DNA from: Spirodela intermedia | Lineage: Eukaryota; Streptophyta; Magnoliopsida; Alismatales; Araceae | Assembly: GCA_902729315.2 (NCBI GenBank) | Contig: LR746272.1 | Coordinates: 7,280,827-7,344,826, forward strand | DNA length: 64,000 nucleotides | Reading direction: 5' to 3' | Shown here: in pieces, positions 47,860 to 61,173 of the stretch | How the letters are laid out: each line of letters opens with the position of its first letter | Numbering within the stretch: the stretch's first letter is position 1 | The notes under the pieces: model-generated | What the model saw: the letters and a program-made list of their open reading frames with translations, nothing else | The model's database searches: none | Told to the model about the DNA's origin: nothing | Made by a program: the position numbers and the translations under genes

Positions 47860-48570
47860 ATCTGCCCCACCGTCACCATTCCAACTCCTCGCCATTCACC
47901 CCGACGCCGCCATTCCTTTTCTGCCTCATTCGCCCTGTCTTCATCGTTCCCTTCCTTGCGGTTCGCCCCGTCGCCGCCACACCCCTTCTCGCCAGCCACC
48001 CCGTCGTCGTCGTCCCGTCCCCTTGTCGTCCGCCCCATCACCGCCACTCCCCTTCTCGCCAGCCACCCTGTCGCCGTTGTCCCACCTCCTCGCCATCCGC
48101 TCCGTCACCGTCGTCCCGCCTCCTCACCGTCCGCACCGTCGCCGTCGTCCCACCTCCTCGCCGTCTGCCCTGTCGCCATTGTCCCGCCTCCTCGCCGTCC
48201 GCCCGTCGCCCGCCACTTCGGCTCCTTGCCGTCCACCCCATTGCCACCACTTCATCTCCTTGCCGTCACAAACCCTCTCCTTTTCCCTCTCCTACTGTCG
48301 CCATGAAACCCCCCTTTTTTCCTCTCTTCTCCCTCACCACGAGAATGCCCCTCTCTCTCTCTCCTGCCGAAACCCTCTTCCCTCTCTCTCCCGTCGTCGC
48401 CACGTACCCCTCATTTTCTTCGTCTCTCTCTCTCTCTCCCACCGAAACGCTCTTTCCTCTCTCTCCCGCTGTTGCCACGTGTCCCTCTTTCCTCTCTCTC
48501 CCGCTGTTGCCACGTATCCCGCATTCTCTCTCTCTCCCACCGACGCCCTCTCATTTCGCCCCTTTTTCTC
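47860..48570. repeat. GC-rich pyrimidine-strand repeat block
   Basis: The plus strand is almost pure C/T/G with very few A. 47990-48220 is an imperfect tandem array of CCTCCTCGCCGTCCGCC- and GTCGCCGTCGTCCC-like units; 48340-48560 repeats CTCTCTCTCCC plus GTTGCCACGT. Overlapping plus frames stay open for 177 and 273 codons, giving Pro/Ser/Arg/His-rich peptides, which is expected from base skew, not coding. It may be the leader or LTR end of a gypsy element, as such tracts are common there. Confidence 0.7.
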
Positions 48571-49099
48571 TCCCCACTTTTTATTTATTCTCATCATTAT
48601 TTTGTTCTCTTATTCTTACTATTCCTCATTTACACCTTTTTCCTCTTTATATTTTTAATTATCTAAATACTTCATGGAGCTCAGCTACCCAGCCCAAATT
48701 GCCCATTTTCATGAATCATCACCATTGAAAATTCCTCAACAAGGCTCATGGATTTCAAGCTAGTAGAATCAAGAAAATCACTCCAGAATCTCCTTTGACA
48801 AGGTACGTTGATTTCAATTCCTTTTGTGGAGTGATCATTATTTTTAAATCCTTACTCCTCATAAGAATTGAGTGAATCATATGATAGCCCTCCTTATGTC
48901 TTTTATTGGTGATCCTAACACCCTGATTAGAACTTTATCTGAATCCTTTAAAGTGTGATTCTTCTCAAGTAATTATGATCCTAATACTTCTAAAATCAGC
49001 AGGGGTAGCCTACTAATAATCCTCCTCAACTTAGCCAAGAACAATCTTAAATCCTCAACCTTCTATTTGGTACTGATATTTCTCTTTGGTCCCGCATCA
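48571..49099. other. Possible retroelement LTR end, unassigned
   Basis: No gene seen. The sequence grades from the pyrimidine block into ordinary AT-rich DNA. CTCATGGATTTCAAGCTAGT and GACAAGGTACGTTGATTTC are reminiscent of LTR sequence in plant gypsy elements, but this is only an impression. Confidence 0.35.
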
Positions 49100-49440
49100 T
49101 TTAGTCAATAAAGGGGAGAAGAAATTACCTTTCTTAATGAGTATATTTAGTTTCCTATAATCTATGCAAACTCTCCATACTATGGCAATTTAATCTATAC
49201 CTTTTTGATACATGTTGAGTGCCATTGACCCACGTTATTTGAAATAGCAAAATGATGTTTGTATCTAACCACTTGATGATGTCCTTCTTCACAACTTCCT
49301 GCATAGGAGGATTTAAATCTCCTTGCATCTCCCAACTCAACTTTTGGTCTTCCAAGGGGTGAGTGGGAGATCCTATGATTGTATATGAATGAAGAGGATC
49401 TAAGGGCTGATATTAAAGCTTAGAGGTGTATAAAAACTCT
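49100..49440 (-). pseudogene. gypsy reverse transcriptase N-terminal fragment
   Basis: The minus strand reads EDQKLSWEMQGDLNPPMQEV then VKKDIIKWLDTNII, matching the start of Athila-type reverse transcriptase (R-R-L-N-P-x-M-x-E-V-V-K-K-E-V-x-K-L-L/W-D-A-G-I-I). The conserved Gly before I-I is Asn here. Frame is lost after HVSKRY. Upstream words extend into 49440, also found at 39848-39935. Confidence 0.75.
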
Positions 49441-52027
49441 AAGAAGGAGAGAGAGATGACATTTCGTGAATTAGAGAGGGGCACCTAAAAGGGAGAAGAG
49501 GACCTATTTGACCACTCTTGAGCCAATCCAAGAACTCCAAGGAGGGATCTGTTTGACCACTCCAAACAATATTTAGAAAGGCATCTTTTATGTATTTGGC
49601 TCTCTCATGATGTATTAAATTTTATTTTGATGAATGAAATTTTGTTTTATGATATTGTCAACTCTTATAGAATCTCAAAGTGAGATCAAGCAATTCAAGA
49701 GAGGAATAGTAGAATCGCCTTCTCCTATTAATCCCTAGGAGGTTAATAAGTTGACCTAGGAGGAGAGATCGTCCTTTTCACCTTCATTTCGTCTTCTTTG
49801 AGCCTTATGTGAACCCTTGAACCATCAAGGTTGTCCATAATTCAAAATATAGCAAAGAGGAGGTAGACCAGACTTAGAATAAGAGTGTTAAGTGTTTATC
49901 TTCTTATTAATCTTATGAGTGACACACAATTGATCTAGGAGGATTGGTCATCTTTGAAGTAATTATTAGGTTTTGGTCTTATTATTTAATCATCTTTTGA
50001 TCCCTTGAAACCTCAAGGTTGAGCAAGAGATTAAGGTAGAGAAGAGAGTGGTGAGATTAGGAGAGAGTGGGAATAAAGTAGTGATCATAATTTTATCCAT
50101 AGTCAAAACTACCATAACACTTTGTGCCATCTATTTTCTACCTTATTTCCACTCTTTTGGTAATTGAAAGATCATCAAGAGAAATTCTTCACTTTCTCTC
50201 TTAGTTTGCCCAAGTCAACTCCCTACCTATCTTCTCACCTAATTCTTTCTTAAACTCAACTAATAAAATTAATCATCCAAGGTTAGACAATTCCCCTTTG
50301 ATTGACTTTACATTCCTCTATACTTCTTAGTTATATCTTGCTAGAAATTATTCTTATAAATTGATTTTTTTATCATCTTAATAAGCTATATTTAGGGCAA
50401 TCAATGATTCTAGTAGTGGTTTGACCTCGATGCTAGGTGGATGCTACAAGGGGTCATCTCTTCATTAATCTCATATAGATGTGATTTAGTGGTGGTTCGA
50501 GATGTAAGTATCCTTAGTGTGTCAATCATTTGACTGGCATCCCCGTCATTTTGACATATACATTCATTTATAACATCTATGATATACATTCTGCATCTAT
50601 TTGGAGTCAAGATACTTCGCTGCTCAAAAGATATCTAGTGATGTTATTTTGTTTTCAATGAAAAAAATAACTAGTCCTATCCACAACAAAGATAATTCAC
50701 CACCAAAGGATTTCAACATAAACTAGCTCTTAACCCAATTGATGGAACAACAAACTACCTTTCAATAAAGCATGCTGAAGTTGGTGAAAGATATTTGGAA
50801 AAAATATTTAGTGGGTGGAAAGAGAATTAGGAAAAAGCAAAAGCTACTACATGTAGAGAAGGACACATAGCCAATTAGCCTATGAGAAATGCTAGGAATA
50901 ATTCAAATTTCTATTAAAGTTCTATTGATAAGTAATTAATTTTATGATAAAATGTTTAACATTTTATAATTATTTATTTATTTATTTTTAAATATTTTTA
51001 AATTACTTTAATCTATACAAAATGATATTAAACTTATTAATATGATTATACCATTAACTTTTAGAAATTACAAAATGAAACTGACCATAAAATATTTAGA
51101 TAGATTTCACTAATAATTACTATTATTATAAAAATGCTTTTATGTAAATATAGTTTTTCTGAATTTTTCCTAAATTTTCTTGAGCTTAGTATGATAAATA
51201 ATAATAATATAATAATAGAATTAAAATATGAGATTAATTTCTTTTTTTAGGTTTTCCACATCAACAATGGACATAATGCATAAGAAGATGGAAAAAATGC
51301 TAGGGGAGGAAGAATGGGGCATCTTTGATTAATCTATTGTTCCTTGCAATCATTTTCTCTCTCCTCCAGCAATAACAAACATTGGATTCACCCTAATCAT
51401 TCATCCGATACAAATGATGGATTTCATCTCAATTTATCCCTAATTTAGTCGCAACAAGAGATGAAATCATCTACAAACTTGTCCCATTCTTCACCCAATA
51501 CAAATGGTGAAGCATTTCTTATGAAGATTCTTCTCTAGATGGTGTAGTGTGCTTGGAGTTGAACCACCACTATCAATCTATTCTAGTAAGTAATAGTTGT
51601 TGGGATTGTCATTCATTGACTAGAGATCATATAAGAATCCATTTAGTGCACCTTGCTTGCACAAATTGATCAAATTTGGGCAAAAATGTGATCAATGATT
51701 GTTCCACCCATTATTTAGAAAAAATTGAATCTTTGCATGATTTTAAATTTTCTTTTATTTATAAAAAGTTATATTCAATTATGAACCATGTTACGAAATA
51801 ATTTCTCTTTTAAATTAAAGTTTCATTTGAAGTATCTTTACTTTGATTTTGAGAATTTTGGTGACTCAAATTTAGGGGTGTTCTTCACAAGTTGATGTCT
51901 TCATACCTAATTTATTTTCAATTATTTTTATTAATTTTCGATTTAAAATTATAAAAAAATAATCTCAAGTGAGAATTATAAAGATAACTAATTATTTTTT
52001 TTATCTATTATAAAATTAAATTATACT
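49441..52027. other. AT-rich DNA, no gene seen
   Basis: No recognisable protein, RNA or transposon end. It contains phrases such as GGATCTGTTTGACCACTC and several purine-rich runs. Possibly old LTR sequence. Confidence 0.5.
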
Positions 52028-52625
52028 CTGTGAATTGTGTTGATGATATTTTCGCTGATGATTGAATGATTTTGGTGGCTTAATCCTTCACTAGTGATTT
52101 GCAAGAAAATCATGATTTGATTAGATAGAAATATGAGTCTTGGCTCTAGTAGAATTTGAAGCTTCATCGGTCGCTAACTTATATGAGATAGAGTGAAATA
52201 AGTACTCGAATACCTTTATAAAGTGATATCACTAAAATATCTCCTTTTAATAATTAACAAATATTTGAGATATAATAGTTATTAAAATATTCCATAGAAG
52301 CTATAACTATTAATTTACTCTCACATCAGTTATGTATCAAATTTTGAGACAAATATGTAGTAATATGAGATTTGGTAAATAATGAGTCTCTTTTTTGCAT
52401 GTGTATAACCACTTCTTGCCCCATGCTCAATTAGCCACTAGTGACATGGAGAGGGAAGTGACACACACGTGCCCCCTATCAGTCCATTCTTAACCACTCA
52501 AGCCCTTACTCATAGTTTTGCTTAACTGTGCTTTCAACCCACTTGTGGGCTTGACTCACCAATGGGTTCATCTTTTTTTTTATTTATTTATCTCAAAAAT
52601 AGAATTATAAAAATTATATAAAGAT
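52028..52625 (-). mobile_element. LTR-X fragment
   Basis: On the plus strand it matches the LTR-X segment from GATGATATTTTCGCTGATGA through CCTTCACTAGTGATTTGCA and GTGACACACACGTGCCCC to the TTTATCTCAAAAATA region. Both LTR ends are missing. It carries the extra 120-base segment (52185-52310). Confidence 0.8.
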
Positions 52626-52839
52626 TGGTGATTGATCAATTGTTGTAGAGTTGACTTCGAGTGTTAAGAGTTTCACTAGCAGATTACCTACTTGTCACCT
52701 GTCAATGGAAGGAGGAAAGAGGAGACCATTGATTGCCTTTTAGTTTTATGAGGGAGAAGAGAATGAAATCCCACTATCACATGGCACAAAGAGGTGAGAA
52801 TTTGCCACCTATCACATGATGCAAATAAGAGAGACAAAA

Positions 52840-52925
52840 AACCCAAGTTCACCTCTCTTTTTCCTTTCTTTTTCCTTTCTTTTTCCTTTCTTTTCCCTTT
52901 TCTTTTCCCTTTTCGTTTTTCATGA
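52840..52925. repeat. CTTTCTTTTTC tandem tract
   Basis: Short tandem array of CTTTCTTTTTC, grading into TTTTCCC units. A 63-codon frame that spans it is a product of the repeat. Confidence 0.85.
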
Positions 52926-55900
52926 CCATCACCTTTCTCATACCCCCCATGCTCCTTTCAAGACCCTCGATTTCTTGCTGGCCTTTAGTGTCTTCCTACC
53001 CCTTTAGTAATTTTCTTCCTCTTCAAATAATGATCATCGAACTTTCCTACATCCAGATATATATTTCGTCATATGTAGAATAAAATCACCATTAAATATA
53101 AGCCCCTGTTATTCAAGAAAATACACATGCTATAAAATGTGTAAAAATCAATAGTTTATGCATGTATTTCTGTGAATGGTCCAGAATCACTTGGAAATAG
53201 TTCTATTTTAAATGTATACTCTTATTAAAATCCTTAGGCAAAAGTTATATAAAATATGTATGACTTATGATGTATGATTAAGGTTTCATCAGTTGCTACA
53301 AAATGAATCAATATAATGTGACAACCCCTCAAGTCAATCAACTATACCAAAATGGAGAAAAACAATAAAAAGATCAAGGTATACCCACTAACCTAATGTG
53401 GGACTGACACTCTTCATAAATCTAGGTCCTTGAAAGGTTATTGATGGAGATTTAGCATAGAAGTAACCAACTTTTCATTTACAAGGTATGTAATTCTTTT
53501 AAATGATTATTTCATTTAATAGCTCTATTTACCTCTATGTTCATACTTTCTTGTTGGGCCTTCATGCTATTAAGTTCTGAATTTTTAATTTTCTCTTATT
53601 TATAGAAAGCACATTCTAACTTCTAAGTTCTTCAATAGTTTATTGATAGTTTATGTTACAAACATAACTTGAAACATTGAAATGGTCAGTTATGTTCCAT
53701 TACTAAAGTGAGACAACTACTTTCCAAGTTTTGGACTAGTAAGAAATTCTAATGTTGATCTAAGATTATTAAATAGTTCTGAAATGCACACATTAGTATA
53801 TTTTTTAGTTCAGTCCTAACACTATAATTTAGATTTCATAAATTGAAATCTAAATATTATAGAAACTTATCGATGTGCTGTTTTTTGTGGCATAAATTAT
53901 ATGTAATTGTCTACCTTCGAATGAAAAGTGCTTATATAGTTTCACATACTAACTAAAATTGCACCATTAATTCCATGCACAAAGAGATGAATTTTTGTAT
54001 ATTGATCTAGGCAGTCACTTAAAATAAATGCAGTAGACTATTATGTTAAGAATACTAAATCATTTATGTACTTTTCCTCAATATGATATTTTTGTTTCCT
54101 AGAAATTCTATGTACTAATATGCAATGATTTATGTATCAGATTTTTACAAGAAGCTTTTATATACATTAATATTGAACTTGATCAATGAAATTATTTACA
54201 TATGGCTATTGAACTTTAAACTAGTGCTTCTGAATATTAATTTCATATATTGAGATTTTGTGCTTCATCTATTTTGTTATTCAACAATGCGATTCTCTTG
54301 TATCATAGTATTATTCTTCATGTACTTAGTCACTTACATACATCTCATAAGTTTTAGATATTATACTTGTGTTTCTCAATTGAAATTTCATATATTGTGT
54401 CTTTGAAAATTTAATTTCACATAATATAATATTCTATTTGATAACTTAATTATTTAAATAATGTTTTTAGATTTATATTGTGTAATGTAGTGTATATTGA
54501 AATGTTAATCTTGATGTACTCTACTAGTATACAGTTTAATTTATCACGTACTGACATATGAAACAATATACCTTGTTATTTTATAATATATTTTTCTATA
54601 CACTTACATATTAACTTCAGTACTTTGACGTTAGAAAATAGAAATAAATTAAATGTTCTCATTAACTAACAGTTAGATGAAAATCTAGATTAATAGAAAT
54701 AGTCAATTTTTCATTTGATTGTGTTTTAAAGTATAAATACATATAAAGAATCATCAAAGGAGAGGTCCAAATGAATAAAATTAATGAATTGAACCAAGTC
54801 TGGAACAAGCAGACCCATCAATGGTGAGTTGACTTAAGAGAGAGAATATAAGTTCTCTCTATAATCAGATGCAACATGTAATCCAAAGTTATTTACAAGT
54901 GTTAAAGTATCCATGAATATCTACAGGGACCCCTCACAACATTGAAAAAATTAGAGAATCATAAAATATTTAATTGAGAAGAAATCATGCTATGTCAAAA
55001 GTGCATCAACCAATATATTGATAGCATTGATTCCCTGAAGTCAACACAGGATTTCATTCAACAAATCTTTGACATATTAGATTTCACTCATTTTAAATAC
55101 AACTATGAAGTTATTGAGTTTCGTAAATAGACTATTTCATGAGCTTTCCAACAAGATATCATGCCATCAACTCAATCAATTTTGTGTTCCAGATGGCTTC
55201 TCTATTCGTAAATGATTCCTAAAACAAGTGAAACACCATCTAAGCTTCTTGGAGCCTCCAAATGGCCACCTCATCATGAAAGGCTTAACCATGGTAAAAG
55301 AGAAGCTTTTTTGGCCACTAGTTAATAAATCGTCCTAGTGAGTGGACCCAATATGTTGACTTAGCATAATAAAAGGAAAAATAGTGAGGTTTTAGGTAAA
55401 ACATAAAAATTTAAACATTGACAATTCATACCCCGTTTAGTATACCATTTATAAAATTTAGGATCAACATAATATACTCTTTTTTTTTACCACATATTTA
55501 TATGTACGATATACTTAGTCATTAAATAGTCAAACTTCTGAGGTATTGACGTATCCAACATGATACTTTTAATTATTCTTTACTACACTCTCCTATAAAT
55601 TCACATATTGAGTTTGATATATGAAAATTATGATTTAAAATATTTTATAATTTTATAAACTTCTAATGTATTAAAATATCAATCTATATGTATTTTAGCA
55701 TTCCAAAATATTTTCAATCCATCTCACATTTACAATAAAACCTGTCATAAAGTTAGGAGCCACATATGCAATGAATATTATGGTAATCAAAATAACGTGT
55801 AAGGACAATTATGCCATCATATGCTTTCGTCAACTAGAAAAGTTATAGTTCCAAAACTCAACAATAGTAACATTCTTAGTCATGAATATACAGTACAGTC

Positions 55901-57639
55901 AAAGTTAGTTAAATAAATACAGTGAACCATCACACAAATAAATGTGCAATTAAAATGATACATTTTGTCAAAGTTATAAGTCGTTACTCAAAATAATAAT
56001 TTTTCCTTACAATTAAATGAAATGCAGCATTACTATTATTCTATATTTCATTGTTAGTGACTGACCATGGCCTCTGCTATGTGTCTATTAGATGTTTTGG
56101 AGCAGTTGTTCTATATTTACACTATTATATTCCTTAAATCTAATGATGCAAAATTATGAACTAGAAGCTTAGAAGCAGTCATACTAAACTTTTTTCGAAA
56201 TGGTAAAATGGGCTACCTACTTTTAGTCACAGTAGATGCAAAGTTGACTATATGGGCTTGGTGATTTTATGGACCCTGGACTGAGGTATATGAATTAAAT
56301 TCTGTTTGATTCTGTGTTTCATAGTAAGGACTGTGAAACATATGTTTCTCCCTTAGAATCCTTCTCTTTCTTATTAGTTTTACGATATTTGTGCGCAGCA
56401 TGAATGCAAAGATTAATTCCTTTTCCTCGAGTACTCAGGCCTTTGTGACAACCCTCACATCGTCCATCACCGGAAACTTTATGCTTGGTTTTATTTTAGC
56501 TTCCCCCAGCGCACCTAACCATAGTGCTAGACTGCTGCATCACTGTTCCAATCCAGCTCCCCGGCAGCCCGCCTCAGAGATCTCCTTAGGCCCAAGTCGA
56601 TCCTAATTCAGTCCGTTACTGCTCTAACCAATGCTCAGGCCTGGTTTTTGTGGCGTCCCAAAGACCAGCTTTCATCTTTTGCAACTTCTTTTGAAAGGCG
56701 ATTTATTTATTGCGAGAGACTAATGCGAGTATTATGGAGCATCTGTTAGTGCAAGAAAGTAGACATGTTTAAAATGAAGAAAGGAAATGGTAAAATTCCA
56801 TGCGAGACAGCATATGATGAGCAATCAAGTTTTTTTCCTTTGGGCTTATATGCATCTAAAAGGAATTATAGGGATATAGTCCATAGAGTTTACCGCATCT
56901 TACTTCGTTTTGTCAGGCAGGTTCTACAGTAGAGATCATCACTTACCCATTATATGGATATGAGACTTTGTGACTCAGAAAATATGCTGCATTCAGAATT
57001 TTTAGACAGTAAGTCGAGTGTGGTAATTCTAGGTTGAGATTTTCTGTCCTTGCACTCGAAGAATTTATATTAACGTGGCAAATATGTGTCGCGAAAAATT
57101 AGAGGGGTGCTAGATCTATCGCAGTTTCCTTTGGTCAGCTGTTTCGTCATCATTCTGTGTATCTGGTCTTACAATGCCATCACCGTCCAAATTTCGTGAA
57201 GATTAGTTCAAGCAAGTGAATGGGTTCAGACAGCCCACGTCAACCTATCGTTCAACCCTCCTTAAATCAAACTCAAAAGGCTTTGAAGAAAAGGTCTCAA
57301 TAATTAAGATGTGATAACCATTGGAGAAAATTTTCTGGGCACATCGTTTTCACTTCAATTCAGAGGCGATCCTCTCGTTATTGAGTTGCATCTTAATAAA
57401 TCGGTAAATGCGCTGCCAAAACTTCGGTTCAAGGTGAAGTCATGCAAGAACGACTTGGAAAGCATCCGAAAAATATTTTTGTATTCCCAATTGCAGGATG
57501 GAATGGAACCGGTGCGGATATGTCATAATCTCGGATTCCAACATCTTTCTCTTCAATGCTGTGCAGTGATGAAGAGAGGGGTTCTCTTCGTTTACCCGAA
57601 ATTTTCATCGTAGAAGCTATCCAAATATCATAATGATGA
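52926..57639. other. AT-rich intergenic DNA, no gene supported
   Basis: Short frames at 56391-56606 and 57311-57613 lack family motifs; the latter begins at GTG. GTGACAACCCCTCAAG at 53319 and CTAATGTGGGACTG at 53393 are phrases often seen at the start of plant gypsy LTRs, but no partner was found. GC content rises from about 56400. Confidence 0.45.
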
Positions 57640-59460
57640 CGAGAAAGAGGAGGTCACATCGTATATCGATCAACACCAGCGATTTTACAAAAGAAGGCTC
57701 TTACTCATAGTACTGGTGGGACCCTTCGGTAGTCTGGTTGGCGTATCTGGGGATACGATTGCAATGAGAGCTAATGAAACCTTTCTCTCCATCTCCTCTC
57801 TTTTTCTCTGTCACTCATCTCTGAGCCATGATTGAAAATGCCAACTTGATTGGAGAGGGGTTTACGCAACTGCTGCCGTCTTCCAAATGAGCGCAGAGCG
57901 TGACGATACTGGCTGTCTATTTTTCACGTCATCACCCCACGAATGGATGCAAGGTCCTCTCCGGTCTGTTCCCTTTGTCCCCAGGAGTTGGCACGAGTCG
58001 TTTTCCTTGGATTCTTTCGAATCAGATAAACTCTGATGAGCTCTACCTCGCACGGCACCGTCATTGTTGACATCAATTCGCCGCACCGTCGGTCCACTCC
58101 CGATCCTTTGTGATTCCTTTTATTTACCTGACTATTCATTAGAAAAGGCGTTCTTGGGGGAAGATGACGAGAGAGAAGCGGACCTTCCCACCTCCCCAAG
58201 CTTTCCCTTTCTCTTTCTTAATGACGTCTCTCGTGATGAACCACAGACTGCCGGTCATGGAAGGGGGCCGGAGATGGCTCTTGTGTGACCTTAGAAGGCC
58301 AACGCACTCAGTCGGACCCAGACTGATGTGGACGGACAAATACATTGTACTACCTCTTTGGTTGCAAATTGAGTGCCTCTTAGCCTTGCAGTACAAACAC
58401 AAATGGGATCGCTCTCTCTCTCTCCGATTTTTATAGAAGCTGGAATTGACTATGACATGTCATATTTCACGTTATCTCTGAATTTTTTACTCTATGCCTT
58501 CTTTTTTTCTCTTCCATCCGAGGCATCTTCAGGAAGACAGCCTTGTACGAATGAACAGGTGGTCATTACGTACTACACTTAAAAGCAGGTTGCATCGCAC
58601 ATCAACGACCAGGGGGAGCGTTCGCAATTTTCTTGGAGGCCGGCAATAAGAACATCATATCCAGCCTTTGAGGAGTGGGCATGGGTCTGCCCAGTCGCTT
58701 TCCCTTGGGTTGGGATCCTACCAGTAGACGGAGAGCGAAAGAGCAAGTAAGAGTGGGGGGAATAAAAGCAGCGGAGGGAGAGCCTGTCCATAAACCCAGG
58801 GGTATATTGGCTTCACAAATTGCACCACGCTGCATGATTTCAGAGGCCCTTTCAGCTTACATAATGCCTCCCTATGTTTCCCGATTAGGAAAAGGGAGCA
58901 ACCAGTTCCTGAGGCACACCGCATCAATGAACAACGAGATATGGGGGGAGTAAACTCGTGAGCCATGGTTCTCTTCTGCCCATCGCCGTGATGCGGACGG
59001 AGGACTACAGTCCCCAACAGCCGACAGGGAGATATTCCGACTTTAAAGCCCCTGACATGTGAGTGGGGCAACAGCCCCCTCGTCCACACGCTCCCCACGG
59101 GATCCCATTTTCCTTGCGAAGCCCCAAGTGGCGGGAGAAGAAGACAGGCAGGATGATGGGAAACCCTTGTTCGTTCAATGGATGGGTTAAAAGGCGGCCT
59201 CGTCGGTCAAGTGGGAAGCTGATCTCCGGCCATTCTTTTAAATACCTCCGGGGCAGATTGAATCCAGCCTTGTGGACAATATTTTTGGAGTAAAGATCTA
59301 ATGTTCCATACGATGATCCAGCCTAGTGGACATATAACAATAGAAATAAAATTCTGTGTACAACAGAAGGCAACGAACGTATGGCAACCACCACATCCGG
59401 CACGTGCTCCCACTTTGACGCAACTTTTTTAATGAGTGAGCCATCAGTTAAGTCGACATA
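57640..59460. other. GC-balanced stretch of unknown origin
   Basis: Base composition is clearly different from the flanks: few A/T runs, near-even bases, many short frames on both strands, none long. Phrases such as GGAGAGCCTGTCCATAAACC and GCAACCAGTTCCTGAGGCAC look unlike the surrounding intergenic DNA. A nuclear insertion of mitochondrial DNA is possible; a decayed gene or promoter region is the alternative. No rRNA, tRNA or organellar gene was recognised. Confidence 0.4.
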
Positions 59461-61057
59461 GGGGACTGCACGGGTGACATACACATTTCGGTCTTTTCCA
59501 AGATTGTTTGGACGTACAATGTTTATTTAGATCATGAAAGAGAATCAAAAACTAGATCTATGACTGTGTCTATTATCTTTATGGTAATTGGTTCTAACCG
59601 GTTGTCAGTTTTTATGGGCATTCAACTATTACTACCAAACAAATAGACATTTCTGTGTATGGATATCTTCCATGACCTCGGAACTTGGAAAAAAATATTT
59701 TATCAACCCAAACGACAAAAATGGTTGGCCACGGGAAAGAAAGACCTGATCATTATCGATGGAATGCATTATTTAATTAAGTGGAAGACCAAAAGAAATA
59801 TCATCCAATTCATATCCACAGATTCGAAACCCGCTTGTACATTTTTCTCTTGAAAAGCTTGAAAATGGGTTTGAGGAGATATTTAGAAGATGCCTTCCCT
59901 CAATGGCTTCCAGCGCTAGGTTTGTGTCTGTTTTCCTTTCCTACAAGCATTCAGTTTTATCGATAGCCAATCCAAAGACTTGTCGCTGTCTTAGATGATA
60001 GAAATCATTACATGCATTTGATATACCTGAAGAGAGCACTCTTTATTCTCCTTTCCATCAACTTGTCATATACATAATACATTAATGAAAAATATATTAA
60101 AATTTTATAGGAAAGAAGTTACTGTCTGTGAGAGAGATTGTAAATCCCTCCCATAAAAGTTTGGAGAAAAAACTTATATCTTTCTGAAAATTTATTTTGC
60201 ATGAAACTTAGTTATCATCAGAACCATTACTATCACAAATAATTAGAGCTTTGCATAGTCTCATTCCTTGCAAAAACCTTACCGTTGAACACAGTCGGAT
60301 ATGATGTGAACTACGTGAACATAAGATACTTAAATGGTTTATATTCGACAAAGAAACGTACAAACAAGAGAATACAACAAAAGATAAGAAGATAACGGAT
60401 GACGTAGCGTTGACATGATCCTGACCCTGAACAGAGATGACTTTGAGAAAGGAAGAAGACAGTTTCTGACATTTCGATAAAAAGACCAAAAATGGGTCCC
60501 ACTCTCCATTTGAAAGTGTGGTGGAAGTTATTTCAAAAGTATTTATCCATAAAAAAGCATAAGAATGCACAGACCATGAAATCGAAACTAGGGGAGAAAG
60601 GAACAAGGGAAAGGAAATTACGGACTACCTTCATGGCAGCCTTCAGATCTTCACTGCCCACGAGGACCTGACAAAATGGACGGCAAAACAATCATCTTCT
60701 GGGGTTGATCGTAGAACTCGCGCTTTTTCATCATTACTAACAAAAAATTGGAAATTATTGGAAATTTGTTGATCCATAGTTTACTATTTTGTTCAAATTA
60801 ATATAATGTTATCCATTAATTCATTCCCATCCTAGTCCGAGACAAATCTACTATTCTTGATAGTTTCTAAAGAGTTCTTTGTTAAATGCCCGTATCTTCT
60901 ATGAATAGATGTCAAGATAAAAATTTATCCTCTTGGTAATCTAAGCACCAAGGTGAAACTTTCACCTGATGTTTTCTAATAAATCTTTCCAACTACGTAT
61001 TCTTCAGTTCCAACTCTACTTCAGTAAATATACAATAGAGTCATATTCAAAATAGTA
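59461..61057. other. Intergenic DNA downstream of the RAV gene
   Basis: No gene supported. A minus-strand segment at 60629-60667 has the look of a small exon (see findings). Short frames at 59659-59966 and 60208-60606 show no motif. Confidence 0.45.
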
Positions 61058-61063
61058 TTTATT
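61058..61063 (-). terminator. Candidate poly(A) signal of the RAV gene
   Basis: Minus-strand AATAAA about 110 bases after the RAV stop codon, in AT-rich DNA. Position fits a plant near-upstream element; not proven. Confidence 0.35.
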
Positions 61064-61173
61064 ATCCCAATAAACACCTGTTATCTCACGCAAACTATAG
61101 ACGGAACAATTCGCAAATCTTATAAAAGCTAATGCGACATCTTTTCATTATTATACATCAATTATTTATCTTA

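Noticed and set aside
47837-48658. 273-codon plus-strand frame rich in Ser, Pro, His and Arg
   Set aside because: It exists because the strand nearly lacks A, so stop codons are rare. Overlapping frames on both strands are open as well, and no domain is visible.
57311-57613. 100-codon plus-strand frame
   Set aside because: Begins at GTG, shows no family motif, and similar short frames occur throughout this GC-balanced region.
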